From the NCBI GenBank assembly GCA_934101445.1, contig CAKORQ010000018.1, forward strand, positions 1-10,203: a stretch of DNA of 10,203 nucleotides, read 5' to 3'. Shown here one piece after another: positions 1 through 7,684 of the stretch. A model generated the notes under the pieces. It searched no databases and was not told the DNA's origin. It saw nothing but the letters and a program-made list of their open reading frames with translations. The position numbers and the translations under genes were made by a program. Position 1 is the stretch's first letter; each line of letters begins with the position of its first letter. This DNA is from an uncultured Bacilli bacterium (lineage in GTDB: Bacteria; Bacillota_I; Bacilli_A; RF39; UBA660).

Positions 1-1194
1 TAAGGAAACAGCTCGTAATTTTAACTTTTCTAAAGGATAAGAAGTCAAATTATAATAATCGATTATAGTGAAAGTACGTTTGTTTTCGGAATCAGAAACA
101 GGAATGCCATTTTGCAAATAATAACACATAATATCTAAAATTGATTCGATATATTCGCGTTCGTATTCTTCTACTTTGTTAAGATGAATAATAAATTCTT
201 CTTCAAGATTATTTTCTTTACTGGCTTGATATAGCATTTCCTTCATGGCTTTATGGCCAATTTTCTCATTATATTTTGTAAGACGGCTTTCCATCAAATC
301 TTCTATAGTCATATAGTGTTGCATAAATTCTTGAAAAATCTCGTTTCTTCTTTTTTGAGCCGGAGTATTTTTTATCTCTTCTTCCTTTTTCACCTCTAGC
401 TTTTTAAGGCAATCATCAATAATATTTAAAATCATTTGTTCTCTATTAAATAAAACATTGCGGGCATTTTTATCAGTTATGGTGTCAAAATATTTAGTAA
501 AGTATTTAATAACAGCATTTCTGGTATATTTTAAGGTTTTTAAATCTTGATTGATAAGAATAGACCTTATTTTACTACCTTGATTTTCTAAATCATTGTT
601 GATAATTTTATTTATTTCTAAAACATTCACTCTTGCTAGAAAATTGACTGTAGGATTTGCTAATACTTTCTTATATTTTTCTAGTTTTTGACGATAAAAA
701 CTTTTTTCAAAATTACTAGCATAATTAATTAAATAAATTTCGGCATATCTTTTAATATCATTGGCCGCAAGACCAGTTTCTTCTTCAACTTCTTCTAAAG
801 CAATATCTATTGGCAATAAACGGTTATAGGCATTAATTAAAGCATTAAAATAATTAGAATATAAAGTCTTTAATTCATTATTTCTTATAATGGCTGCTTG
901 TTCCTCCTTAGATAATTCATGTTTTTTTAATTCTAACATTTTCTTTTTGGCTTTATCTTTTTTCAAACAGAAAAAGGCATCATGCACCTCTTCAAGCATA
1001 TCTGGCAATTTTTTAATCGATGCCCGTTTGTAATAAAAATTATTGACATATTTAGTTAATTGTTCAACTGTTAATTCATGTTCTTTAGCAAAATCAGCTA
1101 TGGCAGTATATACTTCTTTTTTGGTTTTACCATCGGCAATAGCCGTTCCAATTACGGCATAACATTCTCTTATAATTTCAGTTCTTTCTGACAT
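1..1194 (-). CDS. Large helical protein of unknown function, 3'-truncated by window edge
   Basis: I do not recognise this gene. The frame opens at ATG 1194-1192 and stays open for 398 codons to base 1, so the C-terminus lies outside the window. A G-rich Shine-Dalgarno (GGGGGG, complement of 1202-1207) sits 7 bases before the ATG. The product is predicted to be soluble and almost wholly alpha-helical, lysine/glutamate rich, with no signal peptide or membrane segment. Four stretches resemble one another: about residues 31-50, 131-151, 286-304 and 375-395. Each has a helix with hydrophobic spacing, a short turn with a small or Thr residue, then a second helix (for example A-I-A-D-F-A-K-E-H-E-L-T-V-E-Q-L and A-L-E-E-V-E-E-E-T-G-L-A-A-N-D-I). 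This suggests repeated helix-turn-helix-like modules, so DNA binding is possible, but helical scaffold repeats would look the same. It has its own probable promoter, downstream of the nagZ-like gene. That it is a real gene is secure; its function is not. Confidence 0.85.
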   Translation of the reverse strand, partial: MSERTEIIRECYAVIGTAIADGKTKKEVYTAIADFAKEHELTVEQLTKYVNNFYYKRASIKKLPDMLEEVHDAFFCLKKDKAKKKMLELKKHELSKEEQAAIIRNNELKTLYSNYFNALINAYNRLLPIDIALEEVEEETGLAANDIKRYAEIYLINYASNFEKSFYRQKLEKYKKVLANPTVNFLARVNVLEINKIINNDLENQGSKIRSILINQDLKTLKYTRNAVIKYFTKYFDTITDKNARNVLFNREQMILNIIDDCLKKLEVKKEEEIKNTPAQKRRNEIFQEFMQHYMTIEDLMESRLTKYNEKIGHKAMKEMLYQASKENNLEEEFIIHLNKVEEYEREYIESILDIMCYYLQNGIPVSDSENKRTFTIIDYYNLTSYPLEKLKLRAVSL

Positions 1195-1217
1195 TTTAAT
1201 TCCCCCCATCTGTGCAA

Positions 1218-1250
1218 CTTATACTAACACATTATCTTATAAAAAGGCAA
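1218..1250 (-). promoter_or_regulatory. Probable sigma-A promoter for the partial helical-protein gene
   Basis: On the minus strand a -10-like TATAAG (complement of 1218-1223) overlaps an alternative extended -10, TG-T-TAGTAT (hexamer complement of 1221-1226). The latter lies 18 bases from a -35-like TTGCCT (complement of 1245-1250). Either choice starts the transcript about 17 to 20 bases before the ATG. The 101-base gap 1195-1295 is the longest intergenic space here. It holds no hairpin followed by a T-run that would convincingly terminate the upstream nagZ transcript. Confidence 0.45.
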
Positions 1251-1295
1251 TGGTTTTAAAGCATTTTCCCAAAAAATTTTGACAAAGAAAAACGT

Positions 1296-2657
1296 TTAAC
1301 TAATTAAGCCCATTTCCATTTTCCAAGAAAGGACTTTGATAGTTAAACTTTTAATATATTCTTCACTTAAATAGCCATTATTAATATTATCAATTATTTC
1401 TTTAATATCTCTTACATAGTTTTGCGTTATTAAAATATTATTTCCGGCTAAAAGCGATTTAATTCCCATATTTTCAATATTAGCCGTTGCGCCCATATTC
1501 AAAGCATCTGTTATAACCATACCTTTAAAATTTAGAGCATTTCTTAAGTAGTTATGATTATCTATCGAAATAGAGGCCGGAAATTTATCATCTAGGGCCG
1601 TTACTGTATTATGGCTAATCATTATAGCCGCTGCTCCTTTATCAATAGCTATTTTAAAAGGTATTAAGCCTTCTTCTATTTCTTCTATCGTCCTTGTATC
1701 TATTGAACTTCCTTTATGAGTATCTTTATTTTTTCCATACCCGGGATAATGTTTTAAGACATTAGTAACCCCAGAATTTTTAGAAGATTCTATTATATTT
1801 AGAGCAAACTCTCCCGTAAGGGTTGGACTAAGTCCAATTGAACGACTATAAATATAATCACTTTTATCATTTGAAATATCTAAAACAGGTGCTAAGTTAA
1901 TATTAAGTCCTAGTGATTTTAAAAGTTTATTTTTTTCTATATTATCACTTTTTATTAATTCAAAGCCTCCTTTTTGATAAAGTGTCCTTGGGGATAAAAA
2001 TGCACTACTCCGTAGATTTTTATTACTACTGACTCTAACAACCGTTCCTCCTTCTTCATCAACGGCTAAAAATAAGGGGATTTTGGCTTGGGATTGTAAA
2101 TTGCTTACCAAAGTAGTTATTTCTTCTCTGGTTTTATTTTTAAAAGCATCGCCAAATAAGACTAATCCCCCTAAATGATATTTTTTTATATTCTCTAAAC
2201 TACTAGAATTATAATGCACAGTATAAAGACTACCTACCATTTCTTCTAAAGACATAGTATTTACTAATTTCTTGGCATTTTCAAGATTATCATTATTTAG
2301 ACCTTCTAAGACAAATTCTTTTTTTAGTTTCTCTACATTTAAAACTGCGATATCTTGCTTACTTTTATTTTTATCTAGAAGTCCATCATAAGTTATTTTA
2401 ATATAATCATTAACATTACTATCGATATCAGGCTTAGAAAATTCATAAATAATTTGATTTTCATCGCAAAGATAGATTGTGTTTTCATCTTGATAAATAA
2501 CTAGACCCTCAAGATTTGCTTTTTGATTATTTGATAGTTCGTTATTTTCTAATTTGGTTTTTTTATTATTATTTGGCTTATAATGAATTCCAATAATTCC
2601 TATTGTTATTACCAATAAGCATATAAGTACTAATTTATATTTTTTCTTTAATTGCAT
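1296..2657 (-). CDS. nagZ: Membrane-anchored glycoside hydrolase family 3, NagZ-like beta-N-acetylglucosaminidase
   Basis: GH3 enzymes of the NagZ group remove N-acetylglucosamine from peptidoglycan fragments. The 453-residue product starts with a basic tip and one hydrophobic helix (about 7-25) without a lipobox, so it is probably an uncleaved anchor with the enzyme outside the cell. A small beta-rich linker (about 50-110) precedes the GH3 barrel (about 133-450). Diagnostic motifs are V-D-E-E-G-G (199-204), K-H-Y-P-G-Y-G (302-308), the Asp312-Thr-His314 catalytic dyad typical of NagZ, and nucleophile Asp384 in I-T-D-A-L-N-M. It lacks the C-terminal domain of the longer Bacillus subtilis enzyme and ends soon after the barrel. 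Its ATG lies one base after the stop of the 313-residue gene. Its Shine-Dalgarno (GAGG, about 9 bases upstream) is inside that gene's last codons, so translation is probably coupled. Family assignment is firm; exact substrate is inferred. Confidence 0.9.
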   Translation of the reverse strand: MQLKKKYKLVLICLLVITIGIIGIHYKPNNNKKTKLENNELSNNQKANLEGLVIYQDENTIYLCDENQIIYEFSKPDIDSNVNDYIKITYDGLLDKNKSKQDIAVLNVEKLKKEFVLEGLNNDNLENAKKLVNTMSLEEMVGSLYTVHYNSSSLENIKKYHLGGLVLFGDAFKNKTREEITTLVSNLQSQAKIPLFLAVDEEGGTVVRVSSNKNLRSSAFLSPRTLYQKGGFELIKSDNIEKNKLLKSLGLNINLAPVLDISNDKSDYIYSRSIGLSPTLTGEFALNIIESSKNSGVTNVLKHYPGYGKNKDTHKGSSIDTRTIEEIEEGLIPFKIAIDKGAAAIMISHNTVTALDDKFPASISIDNHNYLRNALNFKGMVITDALNMGATANIENMGIKSLLAGNNILITQNYVRDIKEIIDNINNGYLSEEYIKSLTIKVLSWKMEMGLIS

Positions 2658-2658
2658 C

Positions 2659-3600
2659 TTATTTTTCCTCTAATTTTTTTAAAACTAATTTTTGCTGGTC
2701 AGTTAAATTGCTTCCAATCTCATTATAACTTTCTACATCATAAATAAATACGACATCTAAAAGATTATCTAAATAATAGTCTATCCCAATCTTTTCTATT
2801 AAATACTCCATATTGGCTACGGTATCAATAAAATCTAAAAGGTCAGTAGCATCAATCTCATTTACACAAGCATTTTCCAAATAATATTTTTTCTGACTAG
2901 ATGAGAAGTAATAATAAAAGGTTCTTATTAGAAATGTCATAATTTTCTTATAGGCCTCTTGGTTATCGTCTTTTAATTTTCTTAGTTTTTCTTCCCCATA
3001 TTCTCTTACAATATCTTTATTGTGATATTTACTATAAAAGTATTTTAGATAAGTAACAAACTCTAAGGAAGTGGTGTTTTTATTATTAAAGAAAATTCTA
3101 GCCTGGGTATTAGTTTGCTTTTGAGATACAATTTCTTTTTCTTCGTTTTTAATATTGGGGTGCAGTTCTTTGATTATACTAGATAACTTAGGATTATTTA
3201 AAGCCGTTATTAAGGCCGTATAATCATAATATTGGGAAGCTTTATAAGTATTAATTATTTCTTCTAAAAGTATCTTTAAATAGCCCATATCAAAAAAGTA
3301 TTCCAAATCGCCACTTAAGTCGTTAGTAAAATTATCAAAAATATATAGTAAGGCTTCGATATCAAAATCATCATTAGTAAGATCACTAAACTCAGTTAAT
3401 AAAAAATATTCAATTTGCATTAATTCTAAGTAAGACTTAGCACTTTCTATATCTTGATATAAATATTCTTTAAATTTTTTTACCAAGATATTTAATTTTT
3501 TGTCATGAATTTTTTTCTCACTAAGATTACTGTCTTCAATAAAAATATTATCATAAATGGAAAGTAAATTTTTAACGATATTTTTCAAATTAAATTGCAT
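2659..3600 (-). CDS. Hypothetical helical protein coupled to the nagZ-like gene
   Basis: I do not recognise this 313-residue protein. It starts at ATG 3600-3598 behind a good Shine-Dalgarno (AAGGAG, 5-base spacer). It has no signal peptide and no clear membrane helix. Composition is rich in Leu, Ile, Tyr, Lys, Glu and Asp, giving long amphipathic helices. Residues 1-147 form one helical region with an acidic patch around 73-104. A polar, probably disordered linker runs about 148-178, and a second helical region about 179-312 has a Tyr/Phe-rich stretch at 228-240. No catalytic motif, metal site or nucleotide-binding loop is visible. The stop codon is one base from the nagZ start, so the two are co-transcribed and probably co-translated. 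This suggests a cytoplasmic partner or a related process, but the function is unknown. Confidence 0.8.
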   Translation of the reverse strand: MQFNLKNIVKNLLSIYDNIFIEDSNLSEKKIHDKKLNILVKKFKEYLYQDIESAKSYLELMQIEYFLLTEFSDLTNDDFDIEALLYIFDNFTNDLSGDLEYFFDMGYLKILLEEIINTYKASQYYDYTALITALNNPKLSSIIKELHPNIKNEEKEIVSQKQTNTQARIFFNNKNTTSLEFVTYLKYFYSKYHNKDIVREYGEEKLRKLKDDNQEAYKKIMTFLIRTFYYYFSSSQKKYYLENACVNEIDATDLLDFIDTVANMEYLIEKIGIDYYLDNLLDVVFIYDVESYNEIGSNLTDQQKLVLKKLEEK

Positions 3601-3644
3601 GAGAACTCCTTAATACCCCATTAATTCTTTTTAGTTCTGGTTTA

Positions 3645-3673
3645 ATTATACTAGTAAAAACTAGAAATTAAAA
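3645..3673 (-). promoter_or_regulatory. Probable sigma-A promoter for the 313-aa gene and nagZ
   Basis: A perfect TATAAT -10 box (complement of 3645-3650) lies 17 bases from a poor -35, TTTTAA (complement of 3668-3673). The transcript would start near 3638, leaving a leader of about 38 bases, the longest among the promoters seen here. The weak -35 together with the inverted repeat filling most of the spacer is compatible with a regulated promoter. That regulation is inference. Confidence 0.5.
3651..3664. repeat. Perfect inverted repeat in the promoter spacer
   Basis: CTAGT-AAAA-ACTAG on the plus strand is a perfect 5-base inverted repeat around a 4-base A-tract (T-tract on the coding strand). 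It abuts the TATAAT of the promoter for the 313-aa/nagZ unit, so a repressor bound there would block RNA polymerase. It lies 20 bases past the stop of the WG-repeat gene. As a terminator it would be weak, because the stem is short and AT-rich and no T-run follows. The symmetry is seen directly; an operator role is a guess. Confidence 0.4.
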
Positions 3674-3684
3674 GGCTTTCTTTC

Positions 3685-5751
3685 TTACTTAGTTAACTTT
3701 TTTCTTAAGATTTTTTCTTGATAACAGACAATAAAATCATTATTAAAAGTGGCATTTGTCATATCAATTCCCGAAAAGTCATATGAGATAAATGTTACAT
3801 CACTATAATTACCATTAGCCATATTTTTATTATAGATAGTCTGGGGATTTATAAAGGCGTTAGTACCTGTAAAATCTAGGTTACTTACGTCAAATCCCGT
3901 AAAATCAAAGGTTAGTAAATCAAAAAATGATAAGTAATTAACGTATTCTTTAGAAATGTATTTTATCCCATTTTCTTCATAATAAAAGTTACTAGGAATT
4001 TCTAAAGTATGATTAGGTATGGTATTCATTTTAATCGTTAGTTCCCTTTTTTTCATCTCTAATTCATCAATTTGCTTTTGACACTCGGCTATTTTTTGGC
4101 TGTATTGCTGATATTCATTAATTTTTTTATTGATGCTTTCTGCAGTAATCATATTTTTTGATATGAATTTTTGATATTTAATTAGATATTTTTCTTTACT
4201 AAGTAAGGTGCAGTCTTTCTTTAAAAGCCGATTTTCTAAACTAAAATCACCTAGACATATTATTTGGTCAGTAACATAATAAGTTTTATTATTCCAAGTA
4301 AAATAATCATCATAGAATTCAATTTTGGAATCATGATTAGCAAACCAATGATAACTGTTATCTCTTTTATCAAATAAGTAATAACCGTCTTGCCAGTAGA
4401 AATTTTTAGTAATAGTAAAAAATACAAAATTTTCATATTGTCTTAAGGGTTCATATTCGGTTTTTACGATCTTTTTAGTTTTATAATCTACATAATAATA
4501 AACAGTCTTTTTAAAAGGATTATTTTTAGGCGGTAAAACTTTTAAATATTTAGAATAATCGTAACTCCATAGCCCTTCCCTATACGCATTTTCACTAACT
4601 AGGCCATAATAATTTTTAATTTCACTGTGAAGACTTATATAAGAATCACTATTTCTTAGATTAGTATATGGGCTAACATACTCACAAACTTTGCCATCGA
4701 TATCGATTTCTTTACCGTCAACAATCGCCCAACCGTAACTAAAAGGTGTTGCTTTGGCGAACTGAGGTTTAATTACTTCCTTGCCAAATTCATCTAAATA
4801 GCCATATAATCCTTGTTCATTTCTAACTAAAAGACGATTACAACAATAATTTTTAATAATGGTATATTTTTTATTATTAATATAGCCAATTTTATCATGT
4901 TTTTTAAGTTTCAATTTAAGTCTACCACTGGTTAAAAGATTAGCCACCGTATAATCAATGGGAACTACGTCTTCTTTATCAATACATTTGTATTCAGTAA
5001 TTTTAACTCCATTTATATCATAATAACTGAGGCTATCAGTAAAAATCAAGCATCTTTCGTTATTAAATTTAGCCTCAAATCCTAGTTGGTCATAACAAAT
5101 AATACGATTTTGACAAGGACCTTCTCCCATGCAAATTACGAATATGGCTATTTCTTGAGATTTAGTTAGGGCTGTAATCATTAAAAAATTAGCATTATAA
5201 TAAAGGTTTTCTAACTTGTTATTACTTTTTAATTCCTGTTTAAAATTTTTAGAAATATTAAATTTTTGAAAAATTATATCGACTGCTTTTTTATCTTTAA
5301 TACTAACCTTATTAATTTTATTTTTAATTTCAAAAGTTTGGATTTTTCTACCCCCAACCTTATCTTTTAAAATAACCTTATCATCCTCTAGCGTTAGATA
5401 AGGAAAATGAATATCTAATTTTTCAGGTTCGTTTGTAAATACGGCTATAACTTTACCATGAATATCATATACTTTAAAAGTTCGGGGGGCATCACTGGAT
5501 TTTGTTAATAAGTAATCATCGACGCAAGATAAAAAGATTTCATTAGAAATAGTGTTATTTATAGACTTACCAAATATATCGTAGATGTCATACGTACATC
5601 TTATAATATAATTTAAAAAATAATAAGAAACACTATCTAAAGTAAGGTGGTCCGGCACTATTTCCTGAGTTTTAACATTGTAAAAATAGGTTTCATCACC
5701 ATAATAAAATACGCTTTCTAAATATTTATTATATAATTCATCATTTTCCAT
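3685..5751 (-). CDS. WG-repeat-like protein with coiled coil and pentapeptide-like C-terminus
   Basis: This 688-residue product has no function I can name. The start is set at ATG 5751-5749 because GGAG (complement of 5758-5761) lies 6 bases upstream. An in-frame TTG four codons earlier overlaps that GGAG and cannot use it. There is no signal peptide or membrane helix. The body is Tyr/Phe/Trp-rich and beta-prone. About 287-345 carries WG-type elements, such as K-I-G-Y-I-N-N-K-K-Y and G-L-Y-G-Y-L-D-E-F-G-K-E-V-I-K-P followed by Y-G-W-A-I-V-D-G. Looser F/Y-D-x-x-G-K units recur from about 90 onward. A Lys/Glu/Gln coiled coil (about 539-576) follows. The tail (about 612-675) has pentapeptide-like steps: F-D-F-T-G-F-D-V-S-N-L-D-F-T-G and Y-D-F-S-G-I-D-M-T-N-A-T-F. 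WG and pentapeptide repeats usually mediate protein binding. It appears to be a single-gene unit between rseP and the nagZ pair. Confidence 0.8.
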   Translation of the reverse strand: MENDELYNKYLESVFYYGDETYFYNVKTQEIVPDHLTLDSVSYYFLNYIIRCTYDIYDIFGKSINNTISNEIFLSCVDDYLLTKSSDAPRTFKVYDIHGKVIAVFTNEPEKLDIHFPYLTLEDDKVILKDKVGGRKIQTFEIKNKINKVSIKDKKAVDIIFQKFNISKNFKQELKSNNKLENLYYNANFLMITALTKSQEIAIFVICMGEGPCQNRIICYDQLGFEAKFNNERCLIFTDSLSYYDINGVKITEYKCIDKEDVVPIDYTVANLLTSGRLKLKLKKHDKIGYINNKKYTIIKNYCCNRLLVRNEQGLYGYLDEFGKEVIKPQFAKATPFSYGWAIVDGKEIDIDGKVCEYVSPYTNLRNSDSYISLHSEIKNYYGLVSENAYREGLWSYDYSKYLKVLPPKNNPFKKTVYYYVDYKTKKIVKTEYEPLRQYENFVFFTITKNFYWQDGYYLFDKRDNSYHWFANHDSKIEFYDDYFTWNNKTYYVTDQIICLGDFSLENRLLKKDCTLLSKEKYLIKYQKFISKNMITAESINKKINEYQQYSQKIAECQKQIDELEMKKRELTIKMNTIPNHTLEIPSNFYYEENGIKYISKEYVNYLSFFDLLTFDFTGFDVSNLDFTGTNAFINPQTIYNKNMANGNYSDVTFISYDFSGIDMTNATFNNDFIVCYQEKILRKKLTK

Positions 5752-5757
5752 AGCAAT

Positions 5758-5761
5758 CTCC
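5758..5761 (-). promoter_or_regulatory. Ribosome binding site fixing the WG-protein start
   Basis: GGAG on the minus strand lies 6 bases before ATG 5751-5749. The alternative upstream TTG (5763-5761) shares a base with this GGAG and would have no properly spaced site, so the shorter protein is preferred. Confidence 0.7.
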
Positions 5762-5772
5762 AATAATCATTT

Positions 5773-5802
5773 ATTATACAATAAAATTTATTAAAACGTA
5801 AA
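5773..5802 (-). promoter_or_regulatory. Probable sigma-A promoter for the WG-repeat gene
   Basis: A perfect TATAAT (complement of 5773-5778) lies 18 bases from a -35-like TTTACG (complement of 5797-5802, four of six consensus bases). The transcript would start near 5766, about 15 bases before the ATG. The promoter occupies most of the 73-base gap after rseP. No terminator hairpin is visible there, so some read-through from rseP is possible. Confidence 0.6.
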
Positions 5803-5824
5803 AATTTAGCAAAAGAAAAAGATA

Positions 5825-6880
5825 TTAATGGAATAAACCCACAATATCTTTTACCGTAATTAATATCATTAAAAGCATAAGAAGAATAAATCCTACTATA
5901 TGAAACCAGTTTTCAATATTAGCATCAACTCTCTTACCTCTTATTTTTTCAATTAAAACAAATACAATATGGCCACCATCAAAGGCTGGGAATGGTAAGA
6001 AGTTCATAAATCCTAAATTAATAGAAATATAAGCAGTTAAGTATAATATTTGGGCAAAACCTAGGGCTAGGGATTGATTAACAATATTATACATACCAAC
6101 AGGTCCTGATAAAGAATTCATTGATAAACGTCCCGTAAATAAGCCATAAATTATGGTAAACATGGATTGATAAATACTTTCAAATTTACTAGCGGCATAA
6201 GAAATGGCTTTACCTATGCCATGATAAGTTTCTTGGTAAATAGTAACACCGAAGACACGAGTTTTGTTGCCTTTTTCGTCAGTTGTTTCTTTAGGGGTAA
6301 CTTTTAGGGTCTCAGTAGTATTATCCTCATGTTTAACTTCAATACTATAATATTCTTTTTTATTATCTAAAGTTAATAGGACTTGCGCTCTATCCCAAGT
6401 TTTAGTTTTCTTGCCATCAATGCTTAATATGATATCTCCGTTACGGCCGCCAGCATCACTGAAGGCTGATCCTTCTTGAACGGTGTTAATTTTAGGAGTC
6501 GTACTGGTTGAGCCATAAATAGTGCCGATTAAAAATAATAAGACAAAAGCAGTAATGAAATTCATAATAACGCCAGCACTTAAAATTAAAATTCGTTGCC
6601 ACCAAGGTTTATTACACATTAATTTTTCTTTGGGAATCTTATCGTCATCTTCCACTACCTCACCGGCTAGTTGAACATAGCCCCCAATTGGGAAGGCTCT
6701 AAGGGAATACTGAATTCCACTCTTTTTCGAAATATGTTTTAAAAGAAGGGGCCCCATCCCAACCGAAAATTCATAAACGTGAACCCCACATAATCTAGCG
6801 ACAATAAAATGACCAAATTCATGAAGTAAAACCAAAATCCCCAACATTAAAATTAATACAATAATACTAATTAACCACAT
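5825..6880 (-). CDS. rseP: Site-2 membrane metalloprotease (RseP/RasP family)
   Basis: This intramembrane zinc protease cuts transmembrane substrates such as anti-sigma factors and signal-peptide remnants within the bilayer. The 351-residue product has the expected architecture. The first membrane helix carries the zinc motif H20-E21-F-G-H24. G-G-Y-V-Q-L-A-G-E follows at about 66-74, and a second helix with A-G-V-I-M-N-F is at about 98-122. One PDZ domain spans about 128-215. The C-terminal helices carry S-G-P-V-G-M (258-263) and the third zinc ligand Asp301 in N-F-L-P-F-P-A-F-D-G-G. The family motif usually has Leu where Phe300 stands. The length is close to, though shorter than, Bacillus RasP. 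It follows cdsA after an 18-base gap with only a GA-rich, weak Shine-Dalgarno (about AAGAGAG), and is the last gene of the uppS-cdsA-rseP unit. The enzyme looks intact; its substrates are not evident here. Confidence 0.96.
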   Translation of the reverse strand: MWLISIIVLILMLGILVLLHEFGHFIVARLCGVHVYEFSVGMGPLLLKHISKKSGIQYSLRAFPIGGYVQLAGEVVEDDDKIPKEKLMCNKPWWQRILILSAGVIMNFITAFVLLFLIGTIYGSTSTTPKINTVQEGSAFSDAGGRNGDIILSIDGKKTKTWDRAQVLLTLDNKKEYYSIEVKHEDNTTETLKVTPKETTDEKGNKTRVFGVTIYQETYHGIGKAISYAASKFESIYQSMFTIIYGLFTGRLSMNSLSGPVGMYNIVNQSLALGFAQILYLTAYISINLGFMNFLPFPAFDGGHIVFVLIEKIRGKRVDANIENWFHIVGFILLMLLMILITVKDIVGLFH

Positions 6881-6898
6881 AAATACTCTCTTTTCTAT

Positions 6899-7684
6899 TT
6901 ATAATATCGTACATAACAATGTATATAATAAAACCCCAAAAACTAAACTATCTATCCTATCTAAGATACCACCATGCCCCTTTATAAGATTAGAGTAATC
7001 TTTTATTTTATTTTCTCTTTTTATCTTGCTAAAAAATAGATCACCTATTTGTCCAAAAACACTTATTAGTATGCTCATAACTATAATTTTTAATACACTA
7101 GTATTTCCAATAATGGCTAAATAATAAAATGTTCCAATGATACTGGCACATATTACGCCTCCTAAAGAACCTTCAATAGTTTTATTAGGACTTATATTAG
7201 ATAACTTATGGGTACCAATGTAACTACCAATAAACAAAGCAAAAATGTCGGTAGCACAAATAACAATTATTACATATAATAAAATCCACTTATTAATACT
7301 ATCTAACATAACCATAGAATTTAGAGCCATACCTAGTAAAAATAATAAGGTAAACATAAAAAGTGATGTTTCTGTATCATATTTTTTACTAAATATAGTA
7401 GGAATTACCATGGCAAACAAAAGAAGTGCTATGGTTTGATAAGACACCCCTAAATATAAGGCGTAACCATCATTTACAATATAAATTAGAGCCATGAAAC
7501 TTATAAGTCCGAAAATGATAATTGGTAAATTTAATTTATCTTTTACTTTTGGCAAAGTAATTATTTCTTTATAAGCCAGGATAGCCACAGCCCCAACTAA
7601 AATTTTAAAGGCGACTGGTCCTAAAAGGAAACCTAAAGCAAAAACAAAAGCAATAATAAAGCCACTAATAATTCGGTCTTTCAC
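6899..7684 (-). CDS. cdsA: Phosphatidate cytidylyltransferase (CDP-diacylglycerol synthase)
   Basis: CdsA converts phosphatidic acid and CTP to CDP-diacylglycerol, the precursor of anionic phospholipids, in the cytoplasmic membrane. The 261-residue product is almost entirely hydrophobic, with about seven or eight membrane helices. It carries the family signature at 219-245: S-x-I-K-R, K228-D229, H-G-G (237-239) and L-D-R-I-D ending at Asp245. Lys235 replaces the Pro or Gly common before G-H-G-G. A second conserved patch, S-P-N-K-T-I-E-G-S-L-G-G, is at 165-176, preceded by C-A-T-D-I-F-A at 143-149. The start codon is GTG (7684-7682) and shares one base with the TAG stop of uppS. The Shine-Dalgarno GGAGGTGG lies 6 bases upstream inside the uppS coding sequence, so the two are translationally coupled. 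Confidence 0.96.
   Translation of the reverse strand: MKDRIISGFIIAFVFALGFLLGPVAFKILVGAVAILAYKEIITLPKVKDKLNLPIIIFGLISFMALIYIVNDGYALYLGVSYQTIALLLFAMVIPTIFSKKYDTETSLFMFTLLFLLGMALNSMVMLDSINKWILLYVIIVICATDIFALFIGSYIGTHKLSNISPNKTIEGSLGGVICASIIGTFYYLAIIGNTSVLKIIVMSILISVFGQIGDLFFSKIKRENKIKDYSNLIKGHGGILDRIDSLVFGVLLYTLLCTIL

Noticed and set aside
1251..1290. Possible terminator after nagZ around the AAAATTTT and TTTAAA palindromes
   Set aside because: The symmetric elements are short and purely AT, with no GC-containing stem followed by a T-run on the minus strand.
1722..1752. Tyr307 in K-H-Y-P-G-Y-G of the NagZ-like enzyme as an unusual active-site change
   Set aside because: As far as I recall, P-G-Y-G with D-T-H is common in Firmicutes GH3 enzymes, and the Asp-x-His dyad and nucleophile are intact.
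4994..5150. Cysteine cluster (about residues 207-234) in the WG protein as a metal site
   Set aside because: The spacing C-x5-C-x5-C-x14-C matches no zinc or iron-sulfur motif I know, and other cysteines are scattered through the protein.
7245..7439. Plus-strand open frame of 64 codons within cdsA
   Set aside because: It is antisense to a strongly conserved membrane enzyme, has no family motif, and no visible ribosome site or promoter of its own.
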